From assembly GCF_033115175.1 (NCBI RefSeq), contig NC_084837.1, positions 70,455,266 to 70,519,265 of the forward strand: a stretch of 64,000 nt of DNA. Reading direction: 5' to 3'. The DNA comes from Lepus europaeus (lineage: Eukaryota > Chordata > Mammalia > Lagomorpha > Leporidae). The notes under the pieces are model-generated. The model did no database searches. It saw only the letters and a list, made by a program, of their open reading frames with translations, and was not told where the DNA came from. Positions within the stretch are counted from its first letter, which is position 1, and each line of letters begins with the position of its first letter. Below, piece by piece: positions 45,033-54,717 of the stretch. Position numbers and translations under genes: made by a program.

Positions 45033-45419
45033 GTGCAGCCGAGTATCCATACTGTGGAAGAGGGCAGTCTCCAAGCCAAAGAACGTCTCTTGGCAGGCGC
45101 TACACCAGTTGGCAAAGGCAACCAGAGCCTACACGGTCAATCACTGTTTTCGCCTTCCCTTCCTGGTGCAGGTCCTTCCCCTCCCGAGGAACCTGCAGCC
45201 CACGTGATACTAAATCTGAAAGCCAGTTTCCTCCAAGACGTGAGTCTCTCCTCAGTTGATGAGAATGAGTGGCTAGCTGCAGGCTTTGTACTTCCACGGG
45301 AAAAACAGGTTTATATACTCATTATTGCCATTAGTAATAGGAAAATCTACCAGAAACTGTGTCACCTTGGGCGAGTCACTGCCTCTTTCTGGCTCTTAAC
45401 TTTTTCACCTGCAAAATGA
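45033..45419 (+). other. Unrecognised 128-codon open frame, doubtful CDS
   Basis: Longest frame in the window outside known repeats on this strand. The last 25 or so codons (from CHLG at about 45361) are MIR sequence. The middle segment 45172-45239 is flanked by a fair acceptor (pyrimidines then GGTGCAG) and by GACGTGAGT, so it could be a small exon. No domain, signal peptide or membrane segment stands out. Most likely a chance frame. Confidence 0.15.
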
Positions 45420-45445
45420 AGAAAATGAACGAGGAGACCTTTAAT
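45325..45445 (+). mobile_element. MIR SINE fragment
   Basis: Core GTGTCACCTTGGGCGAGTCACTG, TCTGGCTCTTAAC..TTTTCACCTGCAAAATGAAG matches the MIR core. Confidence 0.75.
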
Positions 45446-45576
45446 TTCTTCGTCTCTGAAATTTGACACAGTTGTACCGAAATTCTATAAAACATGAGCC
45501 TGCTTTAAACACATTTTCAGATCACTCTTTTCCTCTAAAAGGTGCCGTCCTATACCACGCTCTGGGTATTGTGTGC

Positions 45577-45585
45577 TATATAAAA
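45577..45585 (+). promoter_or_regulatory. TATA-like box
   Basis: TATATAAAA in a GC-mixed context (GTGTGC before it). A start would fall near 45608-45612. No cap site or CpG island is evident; motif only. Confidence 0.2.
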
Positions 45586-46185
45586 CTCCACTAGGGGGGA
45601 GTAAAACATTAAAGAACATACCACAGCTCTATGTATAGTGTAACTGTTGCCACACCTGTTATTTCCAATCAGCCCCACTTCATTGTTTTAAAACCGAGAG
45701 CTGTGAAAGAATCCGCACGTCCCCGTGGAAAAGCTCCCAGCCTGAAACTAGGAAGTCTTTGTACTCGTTAAGGCCACTTGCTAATGGAGCAAGAGCAGTT
45801 CCCTAAACATGTATGACCTTGTTTCTAGTTTCTTTTCAACTGAGTTACAAGTTGATGAAAAACTCCCCAAACCTTAGTTCAGCGAGAAGCTTTATCCCGA
45901 CGGCTAATTCTACCTGAAAAGCAGGAGCAAGTGCAGTGCCCCTAACCCTTGAATAACGCAATATTCAAAGGCTGAAAAATTCCCTGGGTAGGCGTCATCT
46001 CACATTACCATGATTAGAGACCCCTGGCCCATTGATTTAAAACTTTTACCTTGAAGAAATAAAATTTTGACATGATTAGTTCCTCTGCGTTTCCAGAGTA
46101 GAAATTTAAAAAGTTCTGGTCCCCTGGTTCTTAAGCTCAGGCAGACAATTTCAGAGGAAGACAAGGAGGCAGAGAGAAGAAAAAG

Positions 46186-46210
46186 ATGGTTCCATGTTGG
46201 GGCTCCCCTG
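46186..46210 (+). other. Start-codon/splice-donor pair
   Basis: AAGATGG (good Kozak context, ATG at 46186) is followed 22 bases later by CCCCTG|GTAAGT, a near-perfect donor at 46211. Would encode about eight residues before splicing. No partner exon recognised. Confidence 0.15.
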
Positions 46211-46387
46211 GTAAGTCAGCTCAGAGGGCAAGAGATGAGGGAATCCAGACACACACCTGTTTGTTGGTTTTTTAGTTCTGGAGGATTTCTTAGTTTCTTA
46301 GATCCTAGTAGAGGCAGAATGATAGGATATTAACTTCGGAGTTGGTAGGATAAAAGCGACCAATCAGCTGATTTCTATCACCTGAAG

Positions 46388-46746
46388 GTTTTTTTTTTTG
46401 TTTGTTTGTTTTTTTTTTTTTTTGTTTAAGATTTATTTATTTTACTTGAAAGTCACAGTTACACAGAGAGAGAAGGAAAGGCAGAGAGGTCTTCCATCTG
46501 CTGGTTCACTCCCCAATTGGCCGCAACAGCCGGAACTGTGCTGACCCCAAGCCAAGAGCCAGGAGCTTCTTCTGGGTCTCCCACGAGGGGGCAGGGGCCC
46601 AAGCACTTGGACCACCTTCTAGCGCTTTCCCAGGCCATAGCAGAGAGCTGGATAGGAAGTGGAGCAGCCGGGACTAGAACCGGCGTCCACATGGGTTGCT
46701 GGCACTGCAGGCGGCGGCTTTATCTGCTGCACCACAATGCCAGTCC
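46388..46746 (-). mobile_element. C-type SINE with long T-rich tail complement
   Basis: Target duplication CACCTGAAG at 46379-46387 and 46747-46755. The tail is TTTTTTTTTTGTTTG repeated, about 45 bases. Confidence 0.95.
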
Positions 46747-46755
46747 CACCTGAAG

Positions 46756-47235
46756 TTATTTTGTGTGACTTTCCTGGGTCACAATATATGAAGCAGGATT
46801 CTGGTTAAAGGGACAGAAACCCTACTCACATAAGTTAACCTTGTAACGTCATCAGATATCTCTGCCTCCTTCCCCACTCCACCCCCTTCTTCTCACTCCC
46901 TTTTTCCCTTCTCTCAATTCTAGGGTCCCCGTATCTCATTCTCATGGCAGTTTCTTTATTTAGCTAGTTCCGAGAATTTCAAAACTGACATCCTTAGAAG
47001 CAGAGAGCCTCTTTGCTTCAACAACTGTTTGGGAAATCTTAAAGACTGGTGGATCTACTTCCAGTGTTGTGCTCAGCCCTATCCATTCCAAATCAGATCC
47101 CAAATAGGCTATCCTGTTACTCAATTTTAATTTTTGAGGTTCAATATATGCTGTTCACTCTCCAGAGTATACCATCTAAGTAATTCAGTGACAGCTGTAC
47201 ATGGTAAGACAATCATACTAAAACTTCTTTTCCCC
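46756..47235. other. Low-repeat DNA
   Basis: GATTCTGGTTAAAGGGACAG..CTCACATAAGTTAA may be an old transposon edge. Otherwise nothing identified. Confidence 0.4.
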
Positions 47236-47470
47236 AGGAAACTTCTAGTTAATGTATACAAACTTCATGCATTTCATAAATACAACTTTAGGGACATAGT
47301 AGTTCTTCCCACCATACCATCCGCCCACCTGCACTTGCGCCCTTCTTTCTCCTCCCTCTCTTATTCCCATTCTCATTTTTTACTAAGATCTACTTTAAAG
47401 TAACTTCATACACATTAAATTAACTCTATACTAAGTAAAGAGTTCAACAAATCATACTATAATAAGCCAC
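47236..47470 (-). mobile_element. L1 3'-UTR fragment, antisense
   Basis: CATGCATTTCATAAATACAACTTTAGGG, TTTACTAAGATCTACTTTAAAG and CTAAGTAAAGAGTTCAACAAAT match the 3'-UTR segment in the other minus-strand L1 copies. Confidence 0.78.
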
Positions 47471-47528
47471 ACAAGTTAAATATTAAATGAAAAATAAATT
47501 GAACTGATAAAAAAATATTTAGATTGAT

Positions 47529-47810
47529 TGGGCCAGCATAGCAGCATAATGGATAAAGCTGCTATCTGTGATGCCAGCAGCTCATATGGGTGCTGGTTTG
47601 AGTCCTGGATGCCCTACTTCTGATCCATTTTCCTGCTAATGGCCTGGGAAAAGCAGTGGAGGATGGGCTAAGTGCCCGGGCCCCTGCCACCCATGTGGGA
47701 GACCCAGAAGAAGCTCCTGGCTCCTTTGTAGCCTTCTGGAGAATAAAATCCCTCTTTGTCTCTCCCTCTCTCTCTGGAATTCTGAAATTCAAATAAATAA
47801 GTCTTTTAAA
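47529..47810 (+). mobile_element. C-type SINE, first of two at one target
   Basis: GGGCCAGCATAGCAGCATAATGG to AAATAAATAAGTC. Preceded by AATATTTAGATTGA (47514-47527) and followed by GAATATTTAG (47811-47820). Confidence 0.93.
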
Positions 47811-47820
47811 GAATATTTAG

Positions 47821-48164
47821 GGGGCCGGCGCTGTGGTGCAGCAGGTTAAGGACCGGGCCTGAAGCGCCGGCATCCCGTATGGGTGCCAGTTCAAGACCTG
47901 GCTGCTCCACTTTCTATCCAGCTCTCTGCTGTGGCCTGGGAAAGCAGTAGAAGATGGCCCAAGTCCTTGGGCCCCTGCACCCACATGGGAGACCCGGAAG
48001 AAGCTCCTGGCTCCTGGCTTCGGATTGGCACAGCTCCGGCCGTTGCAGCCAATTGGGGAGTGAACCATCGGCTGGAAGACCTCTCTCTCTCTCTTTGCCT
48101 CTCCTCTCTGTGTAACTCTGACTTTCAAATAATAAGTAAAATAAATCCTTAAAAAGAAAATAAA
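47821..48164 (+). mobile_element. C-type SINE, second at same target
   Basis: Full-length GGGGCCGGCGCTGTGGTGCAGC copy, followed by GAACATTTAGATTGA (48165-48179), a third form of the same target. Confidence 0.95.
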
Positions 48165-48179
48165 GAACATTTAGATTGA

Positions 48180-48855
48180 GGCCAGGATTCAGTTAGTAGC
48201 TAAGATACTAGTTAAGATGTCTATTCCATATTGTTGTGTTTGGATTCCACAGCCGTCTCTGGCTCCTGATCTCAGCTTCCTACTAATGCCATCACTCAAA
48301 CAGTTGGGTTCCTTCCCCCAGTGTAGAAACCTCAATAGGCTAATCCTCCGCCTAGCGGTGCCGGCACACCGGGTTCTAGTCCCGGTCGGGGCACCGGATT
48401 CTGTCCCGGTTGCCCCTCTTCCAGGCCAGCTCTCTGCTGTGGCCAGGGAGTGCAGTGGAGGATGGCCCAAGTGCTTGGGCCCTGCACCCCATGGGAGACC
48501 AGGAGAAGCACCTGGCTCCTGCCATCGGATCAGCGCGGTGCGCCGGCACAGCGCGCCAGCCGCGGCGGCCATTGGAGGGTGAACCAACGGCAAAGGAAGA
48601 CCTTTCTCTCTGTCTCTCTCTCTCACTGTTCACTCTGCCTGTCAAAAACAAAAACAAAACAAACAAACAAAAAAAAGAAACCTGGATTGAGTTCCCAATT
48701 CCTGGCTTTAACCTGGCCAGTATCTGCCATATGTGGGCATTTGGGAGTATACCAGTGGATGAATTTTCTGTCATTCTCCCCCATACTTTCCTCCCTCTCT
48801 CTCTGTCTCTGTCTCTCACTCTCTCATAAATAAGTAAAAATTAAAAATATATGTA
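48180..48855 (+). mobile_element. Old C-type SINE split by a young one
   Basis: Head 48180-48332 (TAGTTAAGATGTCTATTCC ... CAGTTGGGTTCCTTCC) and tail 48676-48855 (CTGGCTTTAACCTGGCC ... CTGTCTCTCACTCTCTCATAAATAAG) join into one SINE. Confidence 0.88.
48333..48675 (+). mobile_element. Young-subfamily C-type SINE, slightly 5'-truncated
   Basis: Starts at CAATAGGCTAATCCTCCGCC, missing about 15 head bases. Target duplication AGAAACCT at 48325-48332 and 48676-48683. Tail (AAAC)n. Confidence 0.94.
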
Positions 48856-48919
48856 AATTTGGATCCTGTCATCCAGGGAGTGTCATTAGTAAAACATGTA
48901 TGGATTATTTGTGAAGGAG

Positions 48920-49000
48920 ACAAGTATCCCCTGTCCAAAGTGCTTAGGATCAGAATGTTTTGAATTTCAGATTTTTATATCAAAAATGTTCAACTTGTAC
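48920..49000 (-). mobile_element. Fragment of the 29404-type DNA-transposon-like repeat
   Basis: GTATCCCCTGTCCAAAGTGCTTAGGATCAGAATGTTTTGAATTTCAG is a terminal segment of the element seen at 29404-29735, in the opposite orientation. Confidence 0.55.
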
Positions 49001-49421
49001 CACAAATGATTTGATACTAAAGGTGGTTTAAAAAAAAAAAAACCCTGAGCATTTCTTATGCTTTTACAAAAAGAACATCACTTTGATAACAAGAACATAG
49101 AATAATAATACCAGGATTGAGAATGATTTATTGACAAAGTTTCTATGTACAAAGGTGTAGATGTAACCATAAGAGAGAAAGAAGGCCAAGAAGAATTGGT
49201 CTGATACCACCCCTAGGCTCTAAAAGATGGAGAAACAGATTACTGGACCCAGAAACAGACTCATGGAGTGGTGCTCCTCAAAGTGTAGCCTACAAACTGG
49301 CTCCAGTTTGCAACTTTCACATAAGAGCATAGAAATTGAACATACTTAGAAAACTTTATAAGAATTTGACACTATTGATTTAGCCAAGCCTGTGATCAAC
49401 TTATCTTTTAACAAGACCTAT
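49001..49421. other. Low-repeat DNA, nothing identified
   Basis: No named repeat or gene signal; an A10 run lies at 49031. Confidence 0.5.
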
Positions 49422-49722
49422 TTTTTTAAAGATTTATTTTTTATTTGTTTGAAAGGCAGAGTTACAAGAGAGAGAAAGAGACAGATTTTCCATACACTGG
49501 TTCACTCCCCAAATGGCCACAAGTGCTGATGCTGGGCCATGGTGAAGCCAAAAGCCCAGAGCTTCTTCTGGGTCTCCCACCTGGGTGCAAGGACCCAGAC
49601 TTTCTCAGGCACATTAGCAGGAAGCAGGGTCAGAAGTGGAGCAGTCAGGTCCTGAGCCAGCACCCATGTGGGTTGCCAGTGTCTCAGGTGGTGGCTTAAC
49701 CTGCTACCCTACATTTCAGCCC
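49422..49722 (-). mobile_element. C-type SINE
   Basis: TTTTTTTAAAGATTTATTTTTTATTTG to ACATTTCAGCCC, with a small internal deletion after ACCCAGAC. Confidence 0.92.
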
Positions 49723-49723
49723 A

Positions 49724-50026
49724 AGATTGATTTTTCAAGGCAGAGTAACAGATGGAGAAACAGATACCTTCCATTTGCTGGTTCACCCCCCAGATGGCTG
49801 TAACAGACAGATTGAATGAGGCTAAAGCCAGGAGCCAGGAATTCCATCCAAGTCTCCCACATGGGTGGCAGGGGTACAAGCACTTTGGCCGTCTTCTGCC
49901 TTCCTAGGCACATTAGCAGAAAACTGGATTGTAAGCAGAGCAACTGGGACTTGGAACTGGCACTCTGATATGGGATGCTGGCATCACAAGCAGGTGCTTA
50001 ACCTGTGGCACCCTATTGCTGGCCCT
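49724..50026 (-). mobile_element. C-type SINE
   Basis: Adjacent minus copy, TTGATTTTTCAAGGCAGAG to ATTGCTGGCCC. Confidence 0.92.
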
Positions 50027-50115
50027 AGTGTGATCAGCTTACAAAGAGGATCATCCATAATGAAAACAACAAAACCTGTTCCTTCACTGCATGTGGTTTG
50101 AGAAGCACAGGTAGA

Positions 50116-50443
50116 GCCGGTGCTGTGGCACAGTAGGTTAATCCTCCACCTGCAGCGCGGCATCCGTATGGACGCTGGTTCGAGTCCCAGTTGCTCCACT
50201 TCCAATCCAGCTCTCTGCTGGGAAGGCAGTGGAAGATGGTCCAAGTCCCTGGGCCCCTACACCCATGTGGGAGACCAGGAAGAAGCTCCTGGCTCCTGGC
50301 TTCAGATCGGCGCAGTTCTGGCTGTTGCAGCTATTTGGAGAGTGAACCAACGGAAGGAAGACCTCTGTCTCTCCCTCTTACTATCTGTAACAACTCTACC
50401 TCTCAAATAAAATAAATAAAATCTTTAAAAAAAGAGAGAGAGA
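50116..50443 (+). mobile_element. C-type SINE with target duplication
   Basis: Target duplication GAGAAGCACAGGTAGA at 50100-50115 and 50444-50459, exact over 16 bases. Young, missing a few internal bases (CTGCTGGGAAGG). Confidence 0.96.
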
Positions 50444-50787
50444 GAGAAGCACAGGTAGACAGAAGAGTGCCTTGAAGTAAGTGTTCCTTTTAGTTAAGGG
50501 ACACAGCCCAAAGTCACCTTGCAGGGCTGTAGCCAGGGAACTAAGCCCTGGGACTCCACTCTCTTCTCCTCTCCTTTTTGTTGACAACATTACCCATTGG
50601 TGAAACCCAACTGCGGGCCAGAGGGAGGGAGATGAAGCATGGTTGGTGTGATTGGTGTAGGGCTCCAGGGAAACAAGCAGGGTGATTGACAGAGGGAGGG
50701 TGTGCAGGGCAAGCTGTTGGGTTCCCATCCATGCAGACCCAGTTCCTCCTCTAACACTTCCCTTTGCCACGTTTCTTCTCATTCTAG

Positions 50788-50883
50788 CATGAGAGAAAAA
50801 GCGTATCTTTTAGAAGTACCTTCCCCTGCAACAAGTGCTCCTCAAGACTATACTAAAGGGGTGGAGAGCTCCGTGAGGCAGAG
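50788..50883 (+). other. Exon-like segment (96 bp), gene unknown
   Basis: A branch-like CTCTAAC (about 50747-50753), then a long pyrimidine tract and TTCTAG at 50782-50787, precedes it. CAGAG|GTGAGG follows (donor at 50884). An ATG at 50789 opens a frame through the whole segment: MREKAYLLEVPSPATSAPQ and 12 further residues. It ends in phase 2. I do not recognise the peptide. Splice signals this good also occur by chance at this scale. Confidence 0.22.
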
Positions 50884-51556
50884 GTGAGGGCGTATTGGCA
50901 GGTTCTAGTTCTGCTTGCATCATTCCTTAAGGACAACCAATAAAGGACCACCACAGAAACAGCAGGGGCGCCATCAAGAGCAGCAGGTTCCTGCAGGATG
51001 AGTCCAGCCTGTCCAGGACTGCAGCATTAGCCTAGCAGCAGCTGCCCGCCGTGTTAGCTATTTATGACATTTTGCAGTGTCTCCATTTGGGTTAAACTAT
51101 GTTCCTCAGGATTCCCTTTCGCGCTACAAGAGCGGGTCTCTTGCAAGGGTTAAAGGATGGGAGGGAAATTTCCTGCAGCCATGCCTCTCCCAGTTAGTCA
51201 ATTACTGATGGAGGTCCTGCTGCTAAGGAATCTTACAGATTAAATAAAGTCCATCATCAGATAAACAGTGAGGGAGCTTATCCTGGGTGGGCCTGTCTCG
51301 CTTGGTTGGGAGTTCCTACGAGAACAGAGACCCTGCCTATGGATGATAGCTTGGTCTATCCCAGTGGGGTTCCTGCTTGCTCTGCTTCCCTCCTTGAATG
51401 CCTGTGCTCTAGACTTGGGACTTTGTTTTCCGCTCCTACAACTGCAGAAGCAACATCCTTAGCATCTGCCTAGCACCTGTCTCTTACTGACTCTGCCTCT
51501 CTGGTTGAAGTCTCACTACACTGACAGCTGAGCATCAGGGAAGGCAGCGGAATACA

Positions 51557-51763
51557 ATGCTGACTCCAGTCCCCGGGGTGCCACCTGTGTGCCGCCATCA
51601 GCTCAGTGCCGTCCTTTCCAGACCCAGCTTCTCTGTGGCCTTTTCCATTTTTCTTATGACCCTAGTGCCACAGGCAGTTCCTCACCCCCGCAAAGGAAGG
51701 AACACCGTGGAAGCGCAGTCTGGGAGCTCAGAAGAATGGAATGGTGGTAAAAGGGGTGGATGA
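51557..51763 (+). other. Short open frame with signal-peptide-like core, doubtful
   Basis: 68 codons. A hydrophobic run FSVAFSIFLMTLVPQAVP at residues 25-42 is followed by a basic, polar tail. Atypical start (25 residues before the core). Not recognised and no domain seen. Confidence 0.12.
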
Positions 51764-51821
51764 CAAGAACTGAGGGAGTGACTGCAGGAGGAGTGAGGAA
51801 TGCAGAGAAAGGAGGGGTGGG

Positions 51822-52125
51822 CGGCGCTGGGGCTCAACAGGTGAAACCACCGCCTGTGGCGCCAGCATCTCTTATGGGCACCCATTCCAGTCCCGAATGC
51901 TCCACTTCCGATTCAGCTCCCTGCTGATGCACCTGGAAAGCAGCACACAGAATGGCCCAAGTGCTTGGGCCCCTGTACCCATGTGGGAGACCCGGATGAA
52001 ACTCCTGGCTTCCATCTGGCCCAACCCTGGCCATTGCAGCCATTTGGGGAGTGAACCAACAAATGGAAGATATCGCACTCGCTTGCTCTCTCTAACTCTG
52101 CCTTTCAAATAATTTTTTTTTTTAA
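51822..52125 (+). mobile_element. C-type SINE
   Basis: GGCGGCGCTGGGGCTCAACAGG to CTTTCAAATAATTT. AGAAAGGAGGGG before and AGAAAGAGGTGTGGGG after suggest the target duplication. Confidence 0.93.
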
Positions 52126-52604
52126 AAAGAAAGAGGTGTGGGGGACAGGCCAGTGTTCTGGGAAGGACACGGGGTCAAGATCGGAAAGGAGACTAGCAGT
52201 GTATGTCTGAGTTTACTCAGTCTGTCTTCACCATCATGCCTTCTTGGGTTTCGGAAAGTTTTCTTCATTACAAAGTCACCTTACCCTTCATTTATAAGTT
52301 ATTTGCAGAGGATCCCCCCCACCATTCGTAAGTGGGTGATTTTTTTTATAGTTTTCACTATTTTAAGGTTTTCATCAATCTTGAAAAAAATCATGATAGT
52401 CTCTCATTCATAAGCTTGCTGTAAAATTTTTGGTGTAAAAGCAAGGCACAGAATAATGGGTGTAATATTCTACTTGTGTAAAATAAGGAACATTTATTCT
52501 GATAAGCCTGCGTACATGGACTGTAAGATTCTACTTCAAGGGTAGAAAAATAGACAAGTGGGAGTTAACTGGGAAAGGAGCTTTTCTTGCAATGTTTACA
52601 CTTT
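52126..52604. other. Low-repeat DNA
   Basis: AT-rich from 52330. The part around 52430-52590 faintly resembles an old L1 3' end, not enough to call. Confidence 0.4.
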
Positions 52605-52908
52605 CGGGGAAGGCATTCGGCACAGCAGTTAAAGATGCCACCTGGGACACCGACAATCTCATTCAAACATGCTTGGGTTTAAGTCCCAGCCGCAATTGTA
52701 GTTTGTTGCGAATGCATACCCTGAGAGGCAGTTGGTGATAGCTGAAGTTCTGTGTCCCTGACACCCACGTGGGAGACCCTTTGATTGAATTCCTGGCTCC
52801 TTGCTTCCGCCTGGCACAGTCCTGCCTGGATGTTATAGGCATTTAGGGAATGAATCGGTGTATGAAAGAGATCTTTTTCTCTCTGCCTTTCAAATAAATT
52901 TTAAATAT
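52605..52908 (+). mobile_element. Old C-type SINE
   Basis: GGCATTCGGCACAGCAGTTAAAGATGCC, GGTTTAAGTCCCAGCCGC, CACCCACGTGGGAGACC, GGGAATGAATCGGTGTATG. Well diverged. Confidence 0.88.
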
Positions 52909-52940
52909 TTCATTTTCCACCTATATTAATCATTTAAAAA

Positions 52941-53342
52941 CTATTCCCTTGCTTGTGAATAAATCCTCATCATAGGTATTGACCACTCCATCTGCTGCAC
53001 CTTCAACACGACTTTAGGGGGAAGCAAAATGAAGACAGGTGGCCACCACTGCTGTCCTCTCTTTGCTAAGCTTCTCTGAAGCTTCACAGGTACAGATGGT
53101 GATGCTGGCTTCCCCACGGAAGTACTTCCACTCGTGATTCTATTTCTCCCCAGCAAACCGAAGATCGGAGCCAGCTGACAATGACCCTGATCTCTCTTGG
53201 CACAGCCATCCATCCCATGTACTTTGGGAGCAAAAAGAGAAACTCCAGTGACATAGACAGCCAAAGTTTCTGGACTAGCTTTAATGAGAGCCCCAGAACA
53301 ATGGGAACATATCATGTGCCCATTTAAATCAAAACCAGGCAT
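52941..53342 (-). other. Unrecognised 133-codon antisense open frame, doubtful
   Basis: Starts MPGFDLNGHMICSHCSGALI and stays open through a GC-richer stretch. No domain, no homology recalled. It overlaps an open plus-strand frame behind a good acceptor (53154-53327), so at most one is real; the shared composition (few TA-containing codons on either strand) can explain both. Confidence 0.12.
53154..53327 (+). other. Terminal-exon-like segment, gene unknown
   Basis: TTCTATTTCTCCCCAG (53138-53153) is a strong acceptor. The frame CAA ACC GAA ... stays open 57 codons to TAA at 53325, including residues IHPMYFGSKKRNSSDIDSQS. A polyA signal AATAAA follows at 53780. Not recognised; the frame does not join in phase with the exon-like segment at 50788. 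Confidence 0.2.
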
Positions 53343-53779
53343 TTCTGCCTAGGCTGTGTGTCTTGAAGAAAATGAAATTGTGCATGCCCCCAGAGGAGGC
53401 AGGATGTGCAAGATGCATTGTAGAAGGGCTCTCTGGTTTTTCTCCGGTTGAAACTCACACTATGGCTTTGGGCTTCAACAATTATCTATGGTCTCTAGAA
53501 TCGTGACAGCAGTGGGAAATGAGAGCAGATAAGTTTATCTTGTATTTTTAAAAACCCACAGAGAAGCTCTGTGTGATTACAAAGCAACAGATCCAAGTGA
53601 GAATGGGTTTTGCCAGCTGGAACCGTCGAGGAAAGGGCTCTTGGTGGTAAAGCAACTCCGTGCCTTGGGAAAACGACTAGTCCATGTTGCAGGCTCAATG
53701 GAATTTGCTTAATAAGTTGCACATTTGTCATTGTAGGTCAGTTCTCTGGGTGCCAGGAGACATAACTTCTTCATTATAT

Positions 53780-53785
53780 AATAAA
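53780..53785 (+). terminator. PolyA-signal motif
   Basis: AATAAA in ATTATATAATAAAATAC, followed by T/G-containing sequence. It would suit the exon-like segment at 53154 but is a common hexamer. Confidence 0.2.
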
Positions 53786-54369
53786 ATACTTGTCCTTTCT
53801 GGAAAACGAGTGCTGAAGAGCGTCAATCACTGTGTCGTTTCCAAAAGCCTTTCTCTGGCTGGCTGGGTGTTCCGAACCCAGCGCGCATCAGAGGGCACCT
53901 TTTCCAAGCCATGTCTGGCATTGGGCTTGGGCCTCTGAACCACTTCATCTTGGCACCCTTCTGACAAGACAACTGACCCCTGACTCCTCTAAACAGGCTG
54001 GGAAGGGAGTGGAGAGCAAATACGCGATCTCGGTCTTAGGTCGAAGTGGGAGGCTGGACAATTCCACAATCTGCAACTTGCAGGTTCCTCTCTCTTTGGC
54101 CACAGTTTTTGTCAGCCACAGCAGCTGACAAAACTTGATTACTCTGAGGGGCTAGAGACAAAACACCGTCCTGAGTTTTTTTTATCTTAGGGTATCCATG
54201 TCCGCAGTCCTATGTTCAGCTTTGAAATCTTTTTGAAGACTTCTTCCAAAAAGAACAAGACTTCATTTTCCCTATTATTATTTTTATTTTGAGTAAGTTC
54301 CTCTTCTGGTATTCAAGTGTGTTTGCTTCAGAGCAGGCAAAAATACCTGTAAATAATCTGATCTGCTGG

Positions 54370-54382
54370 GGGGGGGGGGGGA
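54370..54382 (+). repeat. Poly-G run (13 bases)
   Basis: Uninterrupted G run between CTGCT and AGACC; likely length-variable. Confidence 0.9.
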
Positions 54383-54717
54383 GACCTTTGAAAATCAACT
54401 TCCTGCTGTGTTTATTCAGGAGGTGAATTGAAGATGCTAACTTGGTTTCAGTAGGTGAGCTCTATTCTCTATCTCCAAACAGGAGTGTCGCTGACTTTTT
54501 TGGGGAATGTGCCAAATACATTGTGATCTGAGGGGAGAGACGCTCCTTTCTTAAAATGTAGTTTTGGGTATTTCTCAACCGCCCAGCATCCTGGGGACAC
54601 AAATTTGTGTCATTGTATATTAAGCTAGAATTTATATATTGATGTGCAACTTTTATTGGGTACAAAAAATCACAGCAGACTTACAGTCTTGGAAAAACTA
54701 AAAGTGCTTATTGTCAT

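Larger units (their letters stand above)
44816..46387. other. Repeat-poor block
   Basis: About 1.57 kb with only a MIR piece. It carries a TATA-like box, a 128-codon open frame and several splice-like signals (listed separately). No gene is recognised; it stands out against the repeat-dense surroundings. Confidence 0.5.
50460..51817. other. Repeat-poor block
   Basis: About 1.36 kb with no named repeat and above-average GC. Contains the exon-like segment at 50788-50883 and a short signal-peptide-like frame at 51557-51763. Confidence 0.5.
53328..54717. other. Repeat-poor block
   Basis: About 1.4 kb with no named repeat. Holds AATAAA at 53780-53785 and a 13-G run at 54370-54382. Confidence 0.5.

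Noticed and set aside
48376..48829. Overlapping frames of 121-147 codons on both strands
   Set aside because: All follow the young GC-rich SINE; identical peptides recur at other SINE copies in the window.
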